The notes under the pieces: model-generated | Seen by the model: the letters and a program-made list of their open reading frames with translations, nothing else | The model's database searches: none | Told to the model about the DNA's origin: nothing | Translations under genes and position numbers: made by a program | Part shown: positions 1-8,398 of the stretch, in pieces | Layout of the letters: each line of letters begins with the position of its first letter | How positions within the stretch are numbered: the first letter of the stretch is position 1 | NCBI GenBank assembly: GCA_913058555.1 | Contig: CAJXRJ010000002.1 | Location: 1-34,490, forward strand | DNA length: 34,490 nucleotides | From: an uncultured bacterium | GTDB lineage: Bacteria; Planctomycetota; UBA1135; GCA-002686595 | Reading direction: 5' to 3'

Positions 1-46
1 AGATCATGCCTAGTCTCGTGGGCTCGGAGATGTGTATAAGAGACAG
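1..46. other. Illumina Nextera i7 adapter (synthetic, not genomic)
   Basis: Positions 13-46 are the 34-base Nextera read-2 transposase adapter: the GTCTCGTGGGCTCGG arm followed by the 19-base mosaic end AGATGTGTATAAGAGACAG. Positions 5-12 (CATGCCTA) match the i7 index I remember as N706, and 1-4 (AGAT) match the end of the P7 primer. This is untrimmed library sequence. The short open frame running from position 6 through it is an artefact. Genomic sequence begins at 47. Confidence 0.97.
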
Positions 47-238
47 GCCCCAAAGCCATGGGCCAAAGGTGAAGCGTTCGCGCTGGACGCTCACGTGGTG
101 TGAAGCCTCACGGATGCCTGGGCTCTCATCAAGATTCAGGGACGTTGAACGGGCGCTTCCTGCTGCGAGCATTTTGCGTGCCCACCCTCGCCAGGCAGAA
201 GCATCGATCCTGATTCCGGATCTTCGCTAGCTCCGCGT

Positions 239-442
239 TCATTCCCTTGGGCGCTTGAAGAAGAGCACGAACTTGTCGGTGTACGACCCACCCAGGAGTC
301 CCTTGCGAAGGATCGGCTCGACCTTGACAAGTTCCCAACCCTGTTCACCATTCTCGTCCAGGACTTCTCCGATGTTCTCGGGAAGACCTGCCGACCAGAC
401 TTTGGCGACATGGACGGAGTACACCTTGAATTCCCACTTCAT
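239..442 (-). CDS. DUF4177-like small protein
   Basis: A 67-residue protein starting at ATG 442. It opens with M-K-W-E-F-K-V, has a central helix-like stretch leading to the motif E-Q-G-W-E-L-V-K-V, and ends F-K-R-P. An M-x-(Y/F)-K-V start, a central G-W-E-L-V and a terminal F-K-R are the signature of the DUF4177 family, whose members are typically 50-75 residues with no established function. No signal peptide or membrane segment is visible, so it is probably cytoplasmic. I see no good Shine-Dalgarno sequence upstream. It is divergent from the FG-GAP gene at 719. The 192 bases between it and the adapter hold nothing I can support. The family call rests on motif recognition. Confidence 0.72.
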   Translation of the reverse strand: MKWEFKVYSVHVAKVWSAGLPENIGEVLDENGEQGWELVKVEPILRKGLLGGSYTDKFVLFFKRPRE

Positions 443-718
443 CCCGGGATTCTAGCCTTCGCCCAGGTGAACGGCGCGAGCATTCGGCACCGGCGGCGAG
501 GCTCAAGAGTTAGAGCCATTCGAGGGTCTGCCCTGAAGTGCCCCATTCCCGTCCATTCCCCAAGCTCAATGAGGGCTGCGCGTTCCTTGCACTTCGCCGT
601 GTCGCGCTCTGCGTCACTCCTTCGAAGCGAGCGCTTCCGTCGCCGCGCATGGGTGCACCTGGCGCGATCTCCCTCGAAGTCAACGCCCCACCTGGAGCAT
701 CGCGGCTATTCTGCTTCC

Positions 719-2260
719 ATGCGCTTCTTCCTTCACACCCTTACCCTCGCGACGCTCGCAACCATCGCGTCGGCGCAGTTCAGCTCGCTGAGCCCGATCT
801 ACTCGGGCACCGATACGACCCTCGCGGACATGGCCGACATCGACGGCGATGGCACGCTCGACGTGGTCGTTGTCGAGTCGGCACCTGCTCCCGGTCAACT
901 TCTGGTCAGCTGGTCGAAGGTGACGACCGGAGCGCCCCTGGGGCCGAGTGTGCCGATCGCGACCCTCGCTGGAGCGATCTCACCGTTCTCAGGTGAAACT
1001 CAACTCGTCGATGCCGGGGACCTGAATGGGGACGGACTGGTCGATCTCGTCGCCGCAACGACTATCGGTCTCGTTCGACTCACTGGAATGCCCGGCAATC
1101 AATTCGCTGCACCGGTGACGATCGACCCCACGCCTTGCAATGACGTCCACATGATCGACCTCGACGGCGATGGCGACCAGGATGTCGTTCGCCTTGCCAA
1201 TGCCGGGACGAGCGGGGCCCCCTTCATTCTGCTCATCAACAATGGCGCAGGTGCGCTCACGCCGTTCGCTCTCCCGGGTTCATGCTGCACCTACTTCGAA
1301 GTCGACTTCACCGACGCTGATCAAGATGGCGACGTCGACCTGACGCTCGTGACGGGGAATCCCGTGCAGCTGAAGTACTTCGAGAACCTCGGAGGCCTCA
1401 ACTACGCTGCGCCTGTGGGCATCCTGCCCGCTAACCGGACGCCCTGGACAGCTTTCGCCGACGTGGACCTCGATGGAGACGACGACCTTCTGTACGCGCA
1501 CTTCGCCAACCATCCAGGCGGCTGGGTGGAGAACACAGGTGGTTCCTTTTCGACCGATCACATCCTTCTCAGCCCCACGCTCACCCTCTCCGCGCCGCGC
1601 GCGGGAGACATGGATGGCGACGGAGACACGGACATCGTGTTCGTTCAAGATGCTCTCGGGACGGCCTGGTTCCCGAACGACGGCAACCAAGGATTCCCGA
1701 CATTGCTCCCAGTGGACGGCCCGCACCAGTATGCGGGCGTGACGGCGTTGGTCGACGTCGACGGCGATCTGGCCCTGGACATTCTGTTCGCGGCAGACAG
1801 CCCACGGGGAGTCTCGGTCTACACCAACATTGGCGATCTCGGTAACAACACCTGCGTTGCCAACGCCAACTCCACCGGGCGTCCGGCCTCCCTCCGGGTC
1901 TCCGGTTCCAGGTCCGCAGGATCGAACAAGCTAGCGCTCAACCTCAGCGACGCCCTCCCAGGCCAGTTTGCAGCCTTCCTCGTTGGGCGCGTGGGGCAGA
2001 TTTCCACCCTCCCGGGCTCGGCCGGGCTGCTCTGCTTGGGCGCGCCCTTCGGGATCTTCCGAGGCCCTGGTCAGATCCGCCAGATCGATGCAGCAGGTTC
2101 CCTTCGCATGCGGGTCGACCTGGCATCGATTCCCGCAGGGTCCGGCATTCAGGCGGTGCAGACGGGAGAGACGTGGCTATTCCAATCGATCTTCCGCGAC
2201 CCCACTCCGCTCGGTGCGTCGAACTTGTCGCCCGCGGTGGAAGTCACGTTCGTACCCTGA
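719..2260 (+). CDS. Secreted FG-GAP/VCBS beta-propeller protein with shared C-terminal domain
   Basis: A protein of 513 residues. The frame is open far upstream (to 410), but ATG 719 is chosen because it begins a clear signal peptide, M-R-F-F-L-H-T-L-T-L with a predicted cut after A-S-A. Residues about 20-375 carry seven calcium-binding-type D-x-D-x-D-G-x-x-D loops (for example D-I-D-G-D-G-T-L-D and D-M-D-G-D-G-D-T-D; the last is degenerate, D-V-D-G-D-L-A-L-D). This is the hallmark of FG-GAP/VCBS repeats, and seven copies fit one seven-bladed propeller. Residues about 378-513 are the shared C-terminal domain, with Cys in N-T-C-V-A-N-A-N-S-T-G and L-C-L-G, and a G-E-T-W-L-F-Q variant. It is followed in the same direction by a two-propeller relative. 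It is likely an exported, surface or extracellular protein; ligand unknown. Confidence 0.9.
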   Translation: MRFFLHTLTLATLATIASAQFSSLSPIYSGTDTTLADMADIDGDGTLDVVVVESAPAPGQLLVSWSKVTTGAPLGPSVPIATLAGAISPFSGETQLVDAGDLNGDGLVDLVAATTIGLVRLTGMPGNQFAAPVTIDPTPCNDVHMIDLDGDGDQDVVRLANAGTSGAPFILLINNGAGALTPFALPGSCCTYFEVDFTDADQDGDVDLTLVTGNPVQLKYFENLGGLNYAAPVGILPANRTPWTAFADVDLDGDDDLLYAHFANHPGGWVENTGGSFSTDHILLSPTLTLSAPRAGDMDGDGDTDIVFVQDALGTAWFPNDGNQGFPTLLPVDGPHQYAGVTALVDVDGDLALDILFAADSPRGVSVYTNIGDLGNNTCVANANSTGRPASLRVSGSRSAGSNKLALNLSDALPGQFAAFLVGRVGQISTLPGSAGLLCLGAPFGIFRGPGQIRQIDAAGSLRMRVDLASIPAGSGIQAVQTGETWLFQSIFRDPTPLGASNLSPAVEVTFVP

Positions 2261-2670
2261 GGCTGAAGCCGCGGAATCGAGACTCCCTGCCGCAGTCGGC
2301 CTGGTAGGCCGCGAACGGCAGCGCACGATCCTCAGGTGCGAGGGCATCCAGCCCGAGCCAGCGCGGTAGTCCTCGCGGAGCGTATCGGTCTGAGCGAGGG
2401 CGTGCTCGCCATGGAGAATTGAGAATAAAAGAAGAGGCTTAGGGCACGGCTTTGCGAACGTTTCGCTGCGGGGTCGACGCCGCTTGGCGCCCTCTTTGGA
2501 CACGATCTGATTGCCTCCGTGTCGCTTCAATCGAAATCGGTTCAGCCTCTTTTTGGGTCGCCGTTTGGGCGAATCGCCGCCCTGGCGAGGCCATGGAATC
2601 GGGCCTACTCTGCACGGCAAGGCCGGCGTGACTTCCCCGTGGGCCCAGAACTCAACCCGTAGGAATTGAC
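2261..2670. other. Intergenic stretch, no gene supported
   Basis: These 410 bases separate two FG-GAP genes transcribed in the same direction. Frames here, including a 168-codon one on the minus strand, have shadow-like composition rich in Arg, Ser and Pro. An A-rich patch near 2425-2435 is the only compositional break. No convincing hairpin terminator was found. The promoter of the gene at 2671 probably lies here, but I cannot place it. Confidence 0.5.
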
Positions 2671-5412
2671 ATGCTCGCAGCACTAATTCTCGCCCCTTGG
2701 CTCGCCCAGCTCGGCGACCCCATAGAAATCACAGACTTCCCTGGGGAGTGCTCTGCCTTCGCCACGGGGGACTTCGACGGTGATGGTATCGACGACGTCC
2801 TTCTTGCTGTGAAGGACCTGGAGCGCCTTGTCCTTGCGCAGGGGGATTCCAGTGGCACGCTGCGGAGGTCACGGGTCGTAGCCCCCTCGCTGGCCAGCTT
2901 CACCGCGCTCATCCTCACGGACCTCGACGGCGATGGCGACGGCGACGTAGCGGCGATGGACGAGTCGAGCGGCCGAGTCTACGCCTACGTAAACCTCGGG
3001 GGCTCCGCCCTCGCTCCGCCAACTCTGGTGGCGGACTTTGGTTCGCCGCTGGCACCCTCCGTCAGCCCCTTCGAGCTCGCCTCCGGAGACGCTAACGGCG
3101 ACGGCGCGACCGATATTCTCGTCGCCGTGAGCGACAACACAGCAAGCACCGAACTCGGTGTCTGGCTCATTGAGTCGGTGCCGGGCGCGACCCAGGGAGC
3201 GACGGCCTTCGCACCACGGGTCCGCTACTGGGCGGAGGCCGGACGAGCCCTTGCGCCCTCGGTGGAGGATGTGGACGGTGACGGCGCGCCAGATCTCGTC
3301 CTTGTTCGACCACAGACTTCCCGAGTGGTCTGGGCCCGAAACGTCGGCACGTTGCCATTCGCAAGCACAGCGGCCCTGACCGATATCATCCCTGGCCTTG
3401 TCTCGGCGCAGATCGGGGACGTCGATGCAGATGGAACTCCGGACGTTCTCGCCACAAGCAATGGGCTCGCGGCCAAGCTCCAGATTGCCCGCGGCCTCGG
3501 CGGCGGCGCGTTTGCCCCATCGACGGACTTCCAGCCCGGCGCCAACGCGACGCGGAGGCGAATCCGGATCCAGCTCGCGGACCTAGATGGGGATGGCATC
3601 CTCGACATTCTTGAGGAGTTCATGGACTCCACGAACCGGTTCTCCGTCAGCTGGTTTCGCAATCTCGGTTCAGGGGCGACCCTTGCGAATCACGTTTTCC
3701 TGCGTCGTGCCTTTGGAGAACGCCTGGGGGCATCCATCGCAGACCTGGACGGCGACGGGCAATTGGACGTGGTCTCCGGCGTGGGGAGCGGCACCGTGAC
3801 TGAAGACGTGCCGGTAAAATGGCACGTCAATGAGGTGTTGCCCCCGTTGGGCATCTTTCGGACAACGAAGCCGGTCACCCTCAAAGTGAACGCGATGGAC
3901 TGGGCGACCGCTGCGGATCTGAATGGGGATGGCCTCCAGGATCTGATTCTCGGACGCTTTGATGACGAGGCCTTCTTCGCGGATGGACGAGGCAGGGGAG
4001 AGTTCGCCCGGTTGGACGAGTCTTCCACTATCAGAAGCGCGGGCTACACCCCTCTACTACCGCTCGACTTTGACGGGGACGGCGACCTCGATCTCTTGTC
4101 GACAACGGTCACCAACGTGGCGACGGGCTCAGTCCTCTTTGACTTCAAGAACGCAGCGCGCTGGATGATCAACGACGGGGACGCCGGCTTCACGGCGGGC
4201 CCAGCTTTTGGAACACCGCTCTCCGAGCCCATTTCATTCACAGGACTGCTCGACGACGACGGCGATGGGACTCACGAAGTGATTGAGCTTGTGGGCAATG
4301 AACTTCGGATCCACGCCCGGGATGCCCAAGGTGACTTTGTGCCGGGAACCGGGCGGCTCTTGGGGGCCGGCAACCAAGTATTCACTGGTGGGGTGGCGAT
4401 CGGTGACATGGATGGGGACGGCCTCGAGGACCTCGTGTATCGCCGATCGTTTTCATTCAACGGGCCCAATACTCTGCGCTTTCTGAGGAACCTGCCCGGC
4501 GTGGGGTTCGCGTCGGAGGTGCAGTTTGGAAACGTCGTGGCCCCGGGGTCGCTCCAGGTGGTGGACCTCGATCAGGACGGCGATCTCGACCTGGTGGCCA
4601 TGCGCTCTGACGGCGAAGCGCGGATGCTGCGCAACGAGGGCAGTGCCTCCGCCTTCACCGAGGTCTTGCTTGTCCCATCGATGCTGGGAGCATCGGAGAC
4701 GCGGTTCGTGGTGGCGATGGATGCCAATGGAGACGGCCAGCAAGATCTAGTCCGTGCCGGTGTTGAGATCGTGTCCGCCGGCAACTTCATCGTCTCCATA
4801 GGCGTCGCGGCCGGCCAAGGCGGCGGGGCATTTGGCAACTTCGCTGATCTTCCCGTACGGGAGTCCAATCTCCGTGGGCGCATGTACCCCGCCGACGTGG
4901 ACGGGGACGGGGATCAGGACTTGGTGGTGGGCTGGTCCGACGGGGTTCAGAGCTTTTACCCGGGCGAGGCGACTCGCTGGCTCGGCGTGAGTGAGTGTGG
5001 GCCCGCCGTGCCGAACATCACGGGGGAGCCAGGGCAGATTCAGGCCGTTGGGTCTGACCTTGCGGCGGACGACCGCCTGTCAGTTCAGGCCTTCTCTCTA
5101 GTTCGCAACACGCTCGGGATCTTCATCACAAGCCAAACGGCACAGGTGACGCAGCTTTCCAATTCCCTTGGCCGGCTGTGCCTTGGGGGCAACATCGGAA
5201 GGTTCACGCGGCCCGGGGATACGATCACCACCGGCCCGGGCGGATTCATGGAGCTTGAGGTCGGCTTGGGGGACATCCCCACCGCCCAAGGGCCGGTTTC
5301 GGCTATCGCAGGCCAGACCTGGCGATTCCAGGCGTGGACCCGTGACCTAGACCCCGCGACGATGCTCCCGACCTCCAACTTCACGGACGCAGTCGCCGTG
5401 ACGCTCCGGTAG
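2671..5412 (+). CDS. Secreted double FG-GAP/VCBS beta-propeller protein with shared C-terminal domain
   Basis: A protein of 913 residues with a short hydrophobic leader (M-L-A-A-L-I-L-A-P-W-L-A-Q). ATG 2671 is preceded by a TAGGAATT-type ribosome binding site. I count fourteen D-x-D-x-D-G-type loops spread over residues about 30-765, from D-F-D-G-D-G-I-D-D to D-V-D-G-D-G-D-Q-D. That is exactly twice the seven of the upstream neighbour, so two consecutive seven-bladed propellers are likely. Residues about 775-913 form the shared C-terminal domain: S-E-C-G-P-A-V-P-N-I-T-G, then L-C-L-G-G-N-I-G-R-F, then G-Q-T-W-R-F-Q-A-W-T-R-D, and S-N-F-T-D near the end. The family is usually extracellular and calcium-binding. 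The similar architecture and position suggest it is a paralogue of the gene at 719 that arose by propeller duplication. Confidence 0.92.
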   Translation: MLAALILAPWLAQLGDPIEITDFPGECSAFATGDFDGDGIDDVLLAVKDLERLVLAQGDSSGTLRRSRVVAPSLASFTALILTDLDGDGDGDVAAMDESSGRVYAYVNLGGSALAPPTLVADFGSPLAPSVSPFELASGDANGDGATDILVAVSDNTASTELGVWLIESVPGATQGATAFAPRVRYWAEAGRALAPSVEDVDGDGAPDLVLVRPQTSRVVWARNVGTLPFASTAALTDIIPGLVSAQIGDVDADGTPDVLATSNGLAAKLQIARGLGGGAFAPSTDFQPGANATRRRIRIQLADLDGDGILDILEEFMDSTNRFSVSWFRNLGSGATLANHVFLRRAFGERLGASIADLDGDGQLDVVSGVGSGTVTEDVPVKWHVNEVLPPLGIFRTTKPVTLKVNAMDWATAADLNGDGLQDLILGRFDDEAFFADGRGRGEFARLDESSTIRSAGYTPLLPLDFDGDGDLDLLSTTVTNVATGSVLFDFKNAARWMINDGDAGFTAGPAFGTPLSEPISFTGLLDDDGDGTHEVIELVGNELRIHARDAQGDFVPGTGRLLGAGNQVFTGGVAIGDMDGDGLEDLVYRRSFSFNGPNTLRFLRNLPGVGFASEVQFGNVVAPGSLQVVDLDQDGDLDLVAMRSDGEARMLRNEGSASAFTEVLLVPSMLGASETRFVVAMDANGDGQQDLVRAGVEIVSAGNFIVSIGVAAGQGGGAFGNFADLPVRESNLRGRMYPADVDGDGDQDLVVGWSDGVQSFYPGEATRWLGVSECGPAVPNITGEPGQIQAVGSDLAADDRLSVQAFSLVRNTLGIFITSQTAQVTQLSNSLGRLCLGGNIGRFTRPGDTITTGPGGFMELEVGLGDIPTAQGPVSAIAGQTWRFQAWTRDLDPATMLPTSNFTDAVAVTLR

Positions 5413-5439
5413 GTCTCACCCGCAGGCCCGGGCCGGAGA

Positions 5440-5746
5440 TCATTCCTCCGGCTCGGCCTCCCCGTGGGCGTCATCGTTCGCCGTCTCGGCGATACCGGTA
5501 CCGGCGTCCGCGGCGACGCGCGCTTGGATGTCGTCCCAGTCGATGTCCCGGGGCCGCAGATCCGGGACGTCCAGGTCTTTGACCATGTCCGAGATCATCG
5601 TGGCCCGCGTGTCGTGGCCCGGGTGAATTGAGAGGAACGGCATGCGGAGGGGGCAGCTCGCTCCCCTGAGACTCGCTGCCGAGGCGGGTGAAGAACCGCC
5701 GGAGTGCGTCGAGGTCGAAGCCCGCCTCGCTCGCACTTTGGATCTC
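5440..5746 (-). pseudogene. C-terminal remnant of a putative M48-type metallopeptidase
   Basis: Two minus-strand frames together read like the tail of an M48-family peptidase. One frame (about 5746 to 5650) gives E-A-G-F-D-L-D-A-L-R-R-F-F-T-R-L. The next frame gives F-L-S-I-H-P-G-H-D-T-R, which resembles the F-L-S-T-H-P-x-x-x-x-R segment that follows the catalytic domain in M48 enzymes, and it runs to a stop at 5440. The switch falls near a C-rich run around 5645-5660. An in-frame stop (TAA at 5749-5747) closes the upstream side, and no H-E-x-x-H zinc motif is visible. It is therefore a broken fragment, or a gene damaged by assembly errors. The family assignment is tentative because it rests on about 30 residues. 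Confidence 0.45.
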
Positions 5747-6058
5747 TTATCCCCTGTGCTTGAGTTAGCTAGGCCCAGGTCCTTCGGCGGGGGGGCTTGA
5801 TCACAGGCCGTGGGAGAGGCGGAGCTGGACGGCGCGTGGCGGACGATGCGTTCGCGGAGCGTGGACGCGGTCCCAGGGGAAGCCGGTGCGGCCCACGGAA
5901 TGGAGCTCAGGATCACCGCGACCAAGAATTCACGGGGCAACGGCCATGCCTGCCGAGTTGTACACTTCGTTGTCACGCGTTGATGCCCTTGTCGATCGGT
6001 CCGCTGGCCGGACGGGCACAGCGATGCCATCTACACTTTGCGCGCCCCCAAACCCACC

Positions 6059-6619
6059 ATGCAACTCTGGGACTTCGAAGACCTGTTCGCAGCGATCAAG
6101 GCACGTGATCTGTCGGTCGCACGGCGTCTCTTGGAGTCCATGGGTGGCCCCGACCACGCCATCGCTCACTGCGGCGATTCATTCGTGCACGTGGCGGCGC
6201 AGGACGGCGACCTGGAGCTAGTCGAGTTCTTGCTCAGGTTCGAATGCCCACGGTGCCTGGGGACGTTCGACGAGCTGTCGAAGACTCCGCTGATCTGGGC
6301 CGCCGAGAACGGTCACGCCGATGTCGTGCCACTCTTGCTGGCCGCGGGGGCGGATCCGAATGCGCACGACGAGCCGCGCATCGGCAACACGGCCATCCGG
6401 GAAGCCGTGCGTGGCGGCCATGGGCCGATCGTCGCACTGTTACTCGAAGCCGGAGCAGACCCGACCATCCCCGGCTGGATGCAGCTGTCCGCGGTCGACC
6501 AGGCCTGGGACAAGATCGACGGCGGCCTCGGGACGCCGCAGGCCAAGGCCATCCAGGGGATGCTCGCCGCGTATCCATGCCGGCTACGGGACCAAGGCGG
6601 CGGAGACTCGCGCCACTGA
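6059..6619 (+). CDS. Ankyrin-repeat protein
   Basis: A protein of 186 residues. ATG 6059 is preferred over an in-frame TTG 21 bases upstream. Three ankyrin repeats are visible: one around F-V-H-V-A-A-Q-D-G-D-L-E-L-V-E-F-L-L, a canonical one with T-P-L-I-W-A-A-E-N-G-H-A-D-V-V and L-L-A-A-G-A-D-P-N, and a third with A-V-R-G-G-H-G-P-I-V and L-L-E-A-G-A-D-P-T. The repeats mediate protein-protein contacts. There is no signal peptide or membrane segment, so the protein is probably cytosolic. The partner is unknown. It is convergent with the HAF-repeat gene ending at 6911, with a hairpin between them at 6833-6858. Confidence 0.88.
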   Translation: MQLWDFEDLFAAIKARDLSVARRLLESMGGPDHAIAHCGDSFVHVAAQDGDLELVEFLLRFECPRCLGTFDELSKTPLIWAAENGHADVVPLLLAAGADPNAHDEPRIGNTAIREAVRGGHGPIVALLLEAGADPTIPGWMQLSAVDQAWDKIDGGLGTPQAKAIQGMLAAYPCRLRDQGGGDSRH

Positions 6620-6832
6620 TAGAGGCCACGCATCAGCTCTCCATCGACCTGGAGCAGGCGCGAGCGGATGGCGACATCGAGTCGGCGCGAGTCGAGCTCG
6701 GCGCTGGCATGGCTACTTGTGGGTGAACCAGGTCCGCCAGCCGGGGTGCGTGCTGCAACTCCCCTGCACGGCCCGCAGCAGGCCCGCCACTTCGCCTGAC
6801 CGAAGGGTCCAATCACGACGTCACCCCGCTCG

Positions 6833-6858
6833 AGTCGGCATCCCAAGGGGTGTCGGCT
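6833..6858. terminator. Hairpin between convergent genes
   Basis: AGTCGGCATCCC at 6833-6844 pairs with GGGGTGTCGGCT at 6847-6858. That gives 12 pairs, three of them G-U, with the innermost pair opening for the loop. It lies between the ends of the ankyrin gene and the HAF gene, where a two-way terminator is expected. There is no long T run. The right arm recurs in the hairpin at 12259-12290. Confidence 0.45.
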
Positions 6859-6910
6859 GCCCTTCGTTCCCCACACATCCCACCCTTCGGGCTCCACGGC
6901 CAAGGCAGAC

Positions 6911-8398
6911 TCAGCGGAACGTCACCTCGGCGGCGTCCGTGAAGTTGGAGCCTGCGACATCGCGGTGCCACACCTGGAACGTCCACGTTTCCCCCGCGGA
7001 CACGGACGTAGCGCCGCTCCCCGCTGGGATCGCGGACAGATCGATGCCGAGCTCGTAGTCACCGCTGGCGCTAGCCGCCCCCACGGTGATGCGCCCTATC
7101 GAGCCACCCAGGCAGAGGGTTCCCGCGGATCCGCCAGCCATCGGCACATGGCCCTGGGTCATGGACATGATCGGCAGTACCACCGCGCCCGGCGGCAGCG
7201 ACGTGGCGCGAAGAGCCAAAAACGCTTCCGCCACCTCGGCGGATCCAAGCGCGGCGACCTGGCCGGGGGCCCCCGTCGAATTGGGCACCGCCGGGGAGCA
7301 GTAGGCAACTGAAACCACCGGGTCCACGTCAATCCAATACGTGGTGCCATTTGCCTCGGCGACAAACTGCATACCGTCCCGGGACATGCCGCGCACGACG
7401 ATCGAGGGGCCGAGATCCGGCCCGCCACGCGCGAGCAGGAAGTCGCGGAACCGCACCGTTGCCGCTCCCTGAATCGCGATAATGGACGTGGACTCCATGG
7501 AGAAAGGTCGCGTATCGCCGCGGTACCCCACCACGATGTTCCCGTCATCACTCGCGAACTTCCCGGAGTGATAGACCATGGCAGTTGGCGCACCGATCGT
7601 AGGAAGAGCCTGAACCCCCGTCGCCTGACTCCAGCAGAACGCACGCTGCCCACCGCTTCGCGTACCGACGACCCACTCGCCGTTCGGGCTGACCCCAAAT
7701 GCCTGACTCATGAGTCCCCCGGCGACAGGATCGATCAGCGTCGGAGTTCCAGTTTCATCCCAGACGGCCGCGCGAATCTCCAGGTTGGCGTTCACAAATC
7801 CCACGATGACGGTGCCGTCTTCGTTGATGGCCTGGGGAAACGGATAGGTCGTTCCAGCGGGGGCGACGATGGTATCGATCGTCCCGGTCGTTCGATCCCA
7901 GAGGTAGGTCTCGCCCAACGAGATCTGCGAATCCGTCCCGCCGAGCACCACGTTGCCGTCACCTGAGAGGTAGAGCGGCCGGCGATGGCCGGGACCTGCG
8001 ATCGGAGTCCAGCCTGCCTGGAGATCCCAGACGAAGCCACCGGTCGAGGCATCCCCTGCGAGCACTATGCTTCCATCGGAAGAGAGATCACGCCCAACCG
8101 AGTTGGGACCGCCAAGATCTGTCCAGCCAGCCCCGGGGCGCCATCCAGTAGGACCACCCGTCCGGAGGCTTAGGGCAGCCCAACCGACAACGACGATGAG
8201 AATCCCGAGGGCAGCGACCTTCCCATGAGCAGGATCAGGATCATGAGAGGGACCGTGGTTGCCTTGCCAGCTCCAGCTGGGCGGGCCATGGGAGAGAGTG
8301 AGTGGAATGCGATGGCGGTCCTCGCGGGGATGGGCCCAGGTGCCAACGGGGATCGGGCCAGGCTCGATCTGTGGCGAAGTAGCGCCGACCCGGGACAC
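6911..8398 (-). CDS. HAF-repeat secreted protein with shared C-terminal domain (start uncertain)
   Basis: The open frame encodes up to 495 residues. Six HAF-type repeats (motif S-x-D-G-x-x-V-x-G followed by x-F-x-W, for example L-S-G-D-G-N-V-V-L-G-G and I-N-E-D-G-T-V-I-V-G) occupy the middle. This family is known as extracellular repeats of unknown function with a propeller-like pattern. The last 135 residues are the shared C-terminal domain (Y-C-S-P-A-V-P-N-S-T-G, L-C-L-G-G-S-I-G-R, G-E-T-W-T-F-Q-V-W-H-R-D, S-N-F-T-D-A). A hydrophobic leader, A-A-L-G-I-L-I-V-V-V-G-W-A-A-L, lies near 8165-8215. The only in-frame start before it is a distant GTG at 8398. ATG 8244 would give a natural leader but sits in another frame, one base off in a G run, so a frameshift or assembly error is suspected. 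Confidence 0.82.
   Translation of the reverse strand: MSRVGATSPQIEPGPIPVGTWAHPREDRHRIPLTLSHGPPSWSWQGNHGPSHDPDPAHGKVAALGILIVVVGWAALSLRTGGPTGWRPGAGWTDLGGPNSVGRDLSSDGSIVLAGDASTGGFVWDLQAGWTPIAGPGHRRPLYLSGDGNVVLGGTDSQISLGETYLWDRTTGTIDTIVAPAGTTYPFPQAINEDGTVIVGFVNANLEIRAAVWDETGTPTLIDPVAGGLMSQAFGVSPNGEWVVGTRSGGQRAFCWSQATGVQALPTIGAPTAMVYHSGKFASDDGNIVVGYRGDTRPFSMESTSIIAIQGAATVRFRDFLLARGGPDLGPSIVVRGMSRDGMQFVAEANGTTYWIDVDPVVSVAYCSPAVPNSTGAPGQVAALGSAEVAEAFLALRATSLPPGAVVLPIMSMTQGHVPMAGGSAGTLCLGGSIGRITVGAASASGDYELGIDLSAIPAGSGATSVSAGETWTFQVWHRDVAGSNFTDAAEVTFR

Noticed and set aside
6-230. 74-codon plus-strand frame at the left edge
   Set aside because: Its first codons lie in the sequencing adapter, and the rest has no protein-like pattern.
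410-718. N-terminal extension of the first FG-GAP gene to 410
   Set aside because: The extra 103 codons are Arg/Ser-rich and would bury the signal peptide that starts at 719.
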